Assembly (NCBI RefSeq): GCF_008329585.1
Contig: NZ_NPKP01000006.1
Coordinates: 186,001-250,000 of the forward strand
DNA from: Mycolicibacterium sp. P9-22
GTDB lineage: Bacteria; Actinomycetota; Actinomycetes; Mycobacteriales; Mycobacteriaceae
DNA: 64,000 nucleotides
Direction of reading: 5' to 3'
In this document: positions 60,598 through 64,000 of the stretch, in pieces
Numbering within the stretch: position 1 is the stretch's first letter
Layout of the letters: the number at the start of each line of letters is the position of its first letter
Position numbers and translations under genes: made by a program
The notes under the pieces: generated by a model
The model's database searches: none
What the model was told of the DNA's origin: nothing
What the model saw: only the letters and a program-made list of their open reading frames with translations

Positions 60598-62130
60598 TCA
60601 TGCGCTGACCAGCTCCCGGTGGACGTGTGCGAGCACGCGAGGCAATTCTTCGATCCGCCGGATCCGTTGCGAGCGCCTGGTGCCGAATACCTCCGGGAGT
60701 GGATCGACCCGGGTCGGCCCGACGCCGACGTAGTAGACCGATACCCCGGCGTCGTTGGCCTCCTCGACCGCGTGCGCGGCATCCGACCAGGCGTAGCGGC
60801 CCTCGTAGCCCTCATCGGAAATCATCCCGTCACCGATGATGATGAGGAGCCGACGCTCCGAGGGCTGCGCGAGCAGCCGGCTGGTCAGATGACGAATGGG
60901 CGCACCGAGCCGGGTATAGCCTCCGGTGGACAGTCCCAGTCCGCTGGGCGGGATGAACCGTCCTTCCGGGAAGTCCTTGAGGCACCGCACTTCGACGCGA
61001 TGCCGGGTGTTGCCGGTGAACACGAAGATGCCGTGGCGTTCCCTGGCGTGGGTCATCGCCCGGGACAGCGCATCGGCACAGGCCAGTTCCAGCCGGAACA
61101 CCCTGCCGCCGTGGACCCCCAGCGACGAGCTGCCGTCCAGGAGCAGCGCGGTGCTGACATCGCGATTGCTGGGCAGCAGTTCCCGGAACAGGCGCGGCTC
61201 GGCGGCTTCACCGGTGCGCAGATCGACGTAATGGCGTACGTAGGAGTCGATGTCGAGATCCGAGCCATCCTCCAGACGATTGATCATGGCGCGGTGGGTG
61301 TTCTCCTGAAACCACCTGCGCAGATCGGCCGAGACCGTCTTCGCGGCGTCGACGTGACGGTCACGGGACAGCTCCAGAACCGCCACATGATCGGGCAGAA
61401 GACGTTTCGTCCAGGCATTCCACTCCGGATACGGGATACCGGGACGATGCTCGGGGGTGACGTCCATATCGTTGTCCTGCGGCCGGCTCGGTGGCGGCAG
61501 GTTCGGATTTCGCACGCCGCCATCACCGCCCACCGGCACCGAGTAGGGCCGGGGCATCCGCTTCTGCGTGGTGGTCCACGGCATGCGACCGAACTGCCGC
61601 CGCAGCTTGTCGACCAGTCCCGTCGGCGTCGTGTAGACCGCGGGCAACCGTCCCAGCAGCGGGTGGACAGTGAGCCCGTCGCCGCCGCGGGCCAGCTCGA
61701 TGGCACGGACGATCATCGTGTGGGCATCCTGCTGCGGATCGGCCGGCTCCAGCCCGGGCAGCAGCCGAGCACACTCGGGCATCAGTCCCGGCCAACGGGA
61801 CGCGACCCAGCCCAGTGCGACACCGGCTTCCACGATGGTCAGCGCCCGCACCTCGCGCGCTGACAGTTCGTCGATCCTGTACTCGCCGACCCGGTCCTTC
61901 GATGACGAACATTGCAGGGCGATACCGCATGTCAGCGACCGCCGCGTCCAGTCGACTCCCAGCCGTGGGTAGGGCACGTGGACGAAGGTGCGCGACGAGT
62001 TCAGGCCGAACCCGCGGTGTTCCCCGGTGACCAGGCGGACACCCGCGCGGCGCTCTTCGCTCAGTGCGACCGCGGTGAGAGAGCAGCTGCGTTCCAGCGC
62101 CATCGCCGTGGTGTCATCGAGGTCAGCCAT
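60598..62130 (-). CDS. VWA-domain protein, NorD/CbbO-like
   Basis: The 510-aa protein has a C-terminal von Willebrand A domain with the MIDAS D-G-S-S-S near residue 332 and G-G-Y-T-R near 401. The N-terminal 300 residues are unlike known enzymes in my reading. With a MoxR ATPase it forms the standard MoxR/VWA activase pair. It is 12 bp downstream of a 34-aa membrane protein gene. ATG 62130. Confidence 0.83.
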   Translation of the reverse strand: MADLDDTTAMALERSCSLTAVALSEERRAGVRLVTGEHRGFGLNSSRTFVHVPYPRLGVDWTRRSLTCGIALQCSSSKDRVGEYRIDELSAREVRALTIVEAGVALGWVASRWPGLMPECARLLPGLEPADPQQDAHTMIVRAIELARGGDGLTVHPLLGRLPAVYTTPTGLVDKLRRQFGRMPWTTTQKRMPRPYSVPVGGDGGVRNPNLPPPSRPQDNDMDVTPEHRPGIPYPEWNAWTKRLLPDHVAVLELSRDRHVDAAKTVSADLRRWFQENTHRAMINRLEDGSDLDIDSYVRHYVDLRTGEAAEPRLFRELLPSNRDVSTALLLDGSSSLGVHGGRVFRLELACADALSRAMTHARERHGIFVFTGNTRHRVEVRCLKDFPEGRFIPPSGLGLSTGGYTRLGAPIRHLTSRLLAQPSERRLLIIIGDGMISDEGYEGRYAWSDAAHAVEEANDAGVSVYYVGVGPTRVDPLPEVFGTRRSQRIRRIEELPRVLAHVHRELVSA

Positions 62131-62142
62131 GCGAAGCGCCGA

Positions 62143-62247
62143 TCAGAAGGTGCCGATATTGGAGAACATCCAGTACCAGAACCAGATGACCAGACCGGTT
62201 CCGCCCCAGGCTGCGACGTAGCGCAGCACTTCCCACACATAATCCAC
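62143..62247 (-). CDS. 34-aa single-pass membrane protein at the head of the operon
   Basis: GTG 62247 follows AAGGAGG by 7 bases, an excellent ribosome site. The 34-aa product is a short amphipathic start (V-D-Y-V-W-E-V-L-R-Y-V) followed by a Trp/aromatic-rich helix (V-I-W-F-W-Y-W-M-F) and ends N-I-G-T-F. It is too short for usual gene calling. It would be the first gene of the MoxR/VWA unit. Confidence 0.7.
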   Translation of the reverse strand: MDYVWEVLRYVAAWGGTGLVIWFWYWMFSNIGTF

Positions 62248-62374
62248 GGCGGAACCTCCTTGTTGACGAGTTCATCGGATCTCCGGGCCGCGAGCCGCCG
62301 CCGCGGCATTGTTCCGGTCTGGAGCCTCGCGTGTCACGCGGTGTCGGCTTCACCTGTCGGGCCATGGTGGTCTG

Positions 62375-62403
62375 TTTCTAGCCCAGTGACTGACTTCAGT
62401 CAA
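62375..62403 (-). promoter_or_regulatory. Promoter and TetR operator of the MoxR/VWA unit
   Basis: On the minus strand TTGACT (62398-62403), 17 bp, TAGAAA (62375-62380). The palindrome TGACT-TC-AGTCA (62391-62402) overlaps the -35. The rest of the 220-bp gap (62248-62467) has no coding content that I trust. Confidence 0.75.
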
Positions 62404-62467
62404 TAGAAGACAGGTATATCTCACGAATACGCAGTGTGTAAGGACAGTTGTACCCGTCCCAGTGATG

Positions 62468-63160
62468 TCAGTCAGTAAAAATCTCGCGGTTCACCGTGTG
62501 CAGATACGGGATCGCGAGAAACGGGGTGATGTAGAAGATGTCATACAGCCACCAGCCCACGACCGGGAAGATGGTGCCCGCGAACCGGACATCGGCGAAC
62601 ATCGTCATGTTGAACACGTAAAGCACCCAGATGACGACGCCCATCCAGCAGGTGATGATCATCCACTGTTGGCCCCAGCGCTTCATCTGCAAGAAGCCGA
62701 TGGCCGCGGCGATCCGCATGGTGAACACGGTGAGGATCATCCCCACCTCCATGGCCTTCTCGCCCGGCCCGGACGCCCCGCCGACCCAGAGTTCGTTGAA
62801 ATGCCAGAAGTATCCGGCGTCGAACATGTGGCCCCAGCCGTTCAGCAACACCCTCGCCAGCAACGTGTGACTGCCGATCAGGTCGAGCGCCCATCCGACG
62901 GTGTTGATCGCCGCGTCGATGATGACCAGATACCCGAGGAGGGTGACCATCATCGGCCGCACCGCGAGTCCGTTCTGCTGGGCCCGCCGCAGTAGCCACA
63001 CGCCGCGCAGGAACAACGGCAGGCCGAAGATGCCCAGCGCGGCGGTGCCGATCAGAATGCTGCCGCTGATCAACCATCGGTCCGCCTGGCGCTGGGCCAG
63101 TCGTGACTCCTCCAGGTGTTCATCGAGAGGCAGGGTCGCCGAAGCGGCTGACGGTCGCAT
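62468..63160 (-). CDS. Multi-pass membrane protein, paralogue of the 229-aa protein
   Basis: The 230-aa protein has the same five or so helices, G-W-G-H-M-F-D-A-G-Y-F-W-H motif and H-T-V-N-R-E-I-F-T-D end as the protein at 58958; the C-terminal 60 residues differ at only a handful of positions, while the N-terminal 50 differ more. There is no ribosome site; the ATG at 63160 is about 8 bases after a -10-like TAGAGT, suggesting a leaderless message. It has its own operator and lies next to the TetR gene. Confidence 0.72.
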   Translation of the reverse strand: MRPSAASATLPLDEHLEESRLAQRQADRWLISGSILIGTAALGIFGLPLFLRGVWLLRRAQQNGLAVRPMMVTLLGYLVIIDAAINTVGWALDLIGSHTLLARVLLNGWGHMFDAGYFWHFNELWVGGASGPGEKAMEVGMILTVFTMRIAAAIGFLQMKRWGQQWMIITCWMGVVIWVLYVFNMTMFADVRFAGTIFPVVGWWLYDIFYITPFLAIPYLHTVNREIFTD

Positions 63161-63166
63161 GTTGAC

Positions 63167-63178
63167 TGACTCTAGTCA
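63167..63178. promoter_or_regulatory. TetR operator at the 230-aa membrane protein promoter
   Basis: TGACT-CT-AGTCA lies 6 bp upstream of the ATG at 63160 and overlaps a candidate -10 (TAGAGT, read on the minus strand at 63169-63174); a weak -35 TTGTCC lies 18 bp before it. Confidence 0.75.
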
Positions 63179-63226
63179 TGCAAATGACTGCCGGACAAGC
63201 ACTGGCTGCGGGTGGTTGCCGCCGAT

Positions 63227-63829
63227 TCAGCCGGCAACGGCGACGCTGCGCATGGTGCGCTTCACCAGATCTTCGAGCAGATCGCGACGCATGGGGTCGT
63301 TGGTGGTGATCGCCAACGCGTAGAGGCACAACAGGAAGAGCACCGCACTGTTCATCGGCTTCACCTCGGGATCCACTTCCCCCTCGGACCGGGCCTGCTC
63401 GATGCGCTGGGCAAGCAGCAGCACCAAGGAGTGGTCGCCGCCGTCCTCGGAATCCGGCCGGGTCTGTGAGAAGTGCAAAGCCAGGAAGTCCTTGAACAGC
63501 ACGGCACCGAGCCGGCGCTCGAGCCCCAGCACCAAGCGCGCCGCCTCGGACAGAGCCGATTCCAGGTCATGGCCCTTTTCGAGGTAGCGGCCGAACTGTT
63601 TGGCCATCCGGTCCTCTTCGCGCTTCTCCAGTTCCAGGAGGACGTGCTCCTTGGTCGGAAAGTGAAAGAAGAAGGTGCCATGGGCCACCCCGGCGGCCGC
63701 CACGATGGCGGCGACATCGGCCTCGGCCATCCCGGACCGCTTGAACTCGGCCACGGCGGCACCCAGCAACCGCTCCCTGGTCTGCAGGCGCTTCGCCTCG
63801 CGCGCCGAGGGGCCGTTCACCACCGCCAT
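63227..63829 (-). CDS. TetR family regulator of the MoxR/VWA membrane locus
   Basis: The 200-aa protein has the TetR helix-turn-helix DVAAIVAAAGVAHGTFFFHFPTKEHVL near residues 38-64. AGGAGCGGAG precedes the ATG at 63829; a TTG at 63919 would add 30 residues. Three TGACT-N2-AGTCA sites, before this gene, the 230-aa gene and the 34-aa gene, suggest that it represses the whole locus and itself. Its inducer is unknown. Confidence 0.85.
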   Translation of the reverse strand: MAVVNGPSAREAKRLQTRERLLGAAVAEFKRSGMAEADVAAIVAAAGVAHGTFFFHFPTKEHVLLELEKREEDRMAKQFGRYLEKGHDLESALSEAARLVLGLERRLGAVLFKDFLALHFSQTRPDSEDGGDHSLVLLLAQRIEQARSEGEVDPEVKPMNSAVLFLLCLYALAITTNDPMRRDLLEDLVKRTMRSVAVAG

Positions 63830-63942
63830 ATCGCTCCGCTCCTGTTCACGCTCCGGCGCGCCGAGTGACCCGGAGCCGCCGACAACGACAATATCGGCTC
63901 GGCGCGCCGACGCGTCCAACCCGCGAAAATTGCCACATCAAA

Positions 63943-63954
63943 TGACTTGAGTCA
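63943..63954. promoter_or_regulatory. TetR operator upstream of its own gene
   Basis: TGACT-TG-AGTCA, the third copy of the same palindrome, lies 113 bp upstream of the tetR ATG at 63829. From here to the window end (63955-64000) I see nothing else. Confidence 0.7.
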
Positions 63955-64000
63955 GCTCGATCTCGAACGGCATGCTCGCCCATGTTTGGACGCACACACC

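Noticed and set aside
59796..62130. NO reductase or Rubisco activation locus
   Set aside because: NorQD/CbbQO-like proteins are present, but no NorB, NorC or Rubisco subunit is in the window; the neighbours are other membrane proteins.
1..64000. tRNA, rRNA, CRISPR, IS element or prophage genes
   Set aside because: No such sequence pattern was seen on either strand by eye; short RNAs could still be missed.

Overview
The window is high-GC actinobacterial DNA, most likely from a non-pathogenic, environmental Mycobacterium or Mycolicibacterium. The evidence is the divergent fadD2 / LigD-Pol-like primase pair (neighbours Rv0270 and Rv0269c in M. tuberculosis, from memory), a DesA-type acyl-ACP desaturase, deazaflavin (F420)-type small oxidoreductases, frequent GTG starts and many 1-4 bp stop/start overlaps. 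I saw no rRNA, tRNA, CRISPR array, transposase or prophage gene.

1-26 kb is a mosaic of short transcription units for lipid and xenobiotic metabolism: an acyl-CoA synthetase, SDR enzymes, four thioesterase or esterase-type proteins, an acyl-ACP desaturase, a DszC-like flavoenzyme, two Rieske oxygenases and an amine-dehydrogenase-like protein. Several have their own TetR or LysR regulator, and many of the gaps between divergent genes carry clear palindromes that I list as candidate operators.

25.7-34.4 kb is a complete L-rhamnose operon. A LacI-type repressor gene is followed by a recognisable promoter and a perfect 16-bp palindrome, then mutarotase, MFS permease, isomerase, a fused aldolase/lactaldehyde dehydrogenase, kinase, and an L-lactate dehydrogenase that would carry the product to pyruvate.

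34.4-40.7 kb is an amide-use region: an amiB-amiE-amiS-amiC-like set with no visible amiR, a divergent MarR regulator, and an acetamidase/formamidase. amiS carries an apparent single-base frameshift.

40.7-55.2 kb looks like an organosulfur or organonitrogen scavenging locus: an NtaA/SnaA/DszA-type monooxygenase, a dipeptide-type ABC importer, a second luciferase-like enzyme, a coupled 68-aa unknown protein, a MocR regulator, two divergent sulfurtransferases, an MFS transporter, and a flavoprotein/ferredoxin pair.

55.2-64 kb is the most unusual part. A MoxR-type AAA+ ATPase and a VWA protein sit with two paralogous multi-pass membrane proteins (229 and 230 aa), three further membrane proteins (138, 43 and 34 aa), two amine-dehydrogenase-like proteins, and a P450 whose heme-cysteine motif is broken by a 24-nt in-frame insertion. 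A TetR gene and three copies of the same palindrome, TGACT-N2-AGTCA, tie the locus together as one regulon. It looks like an undescribed membrane complex matured by a MoxR/VWA activase.
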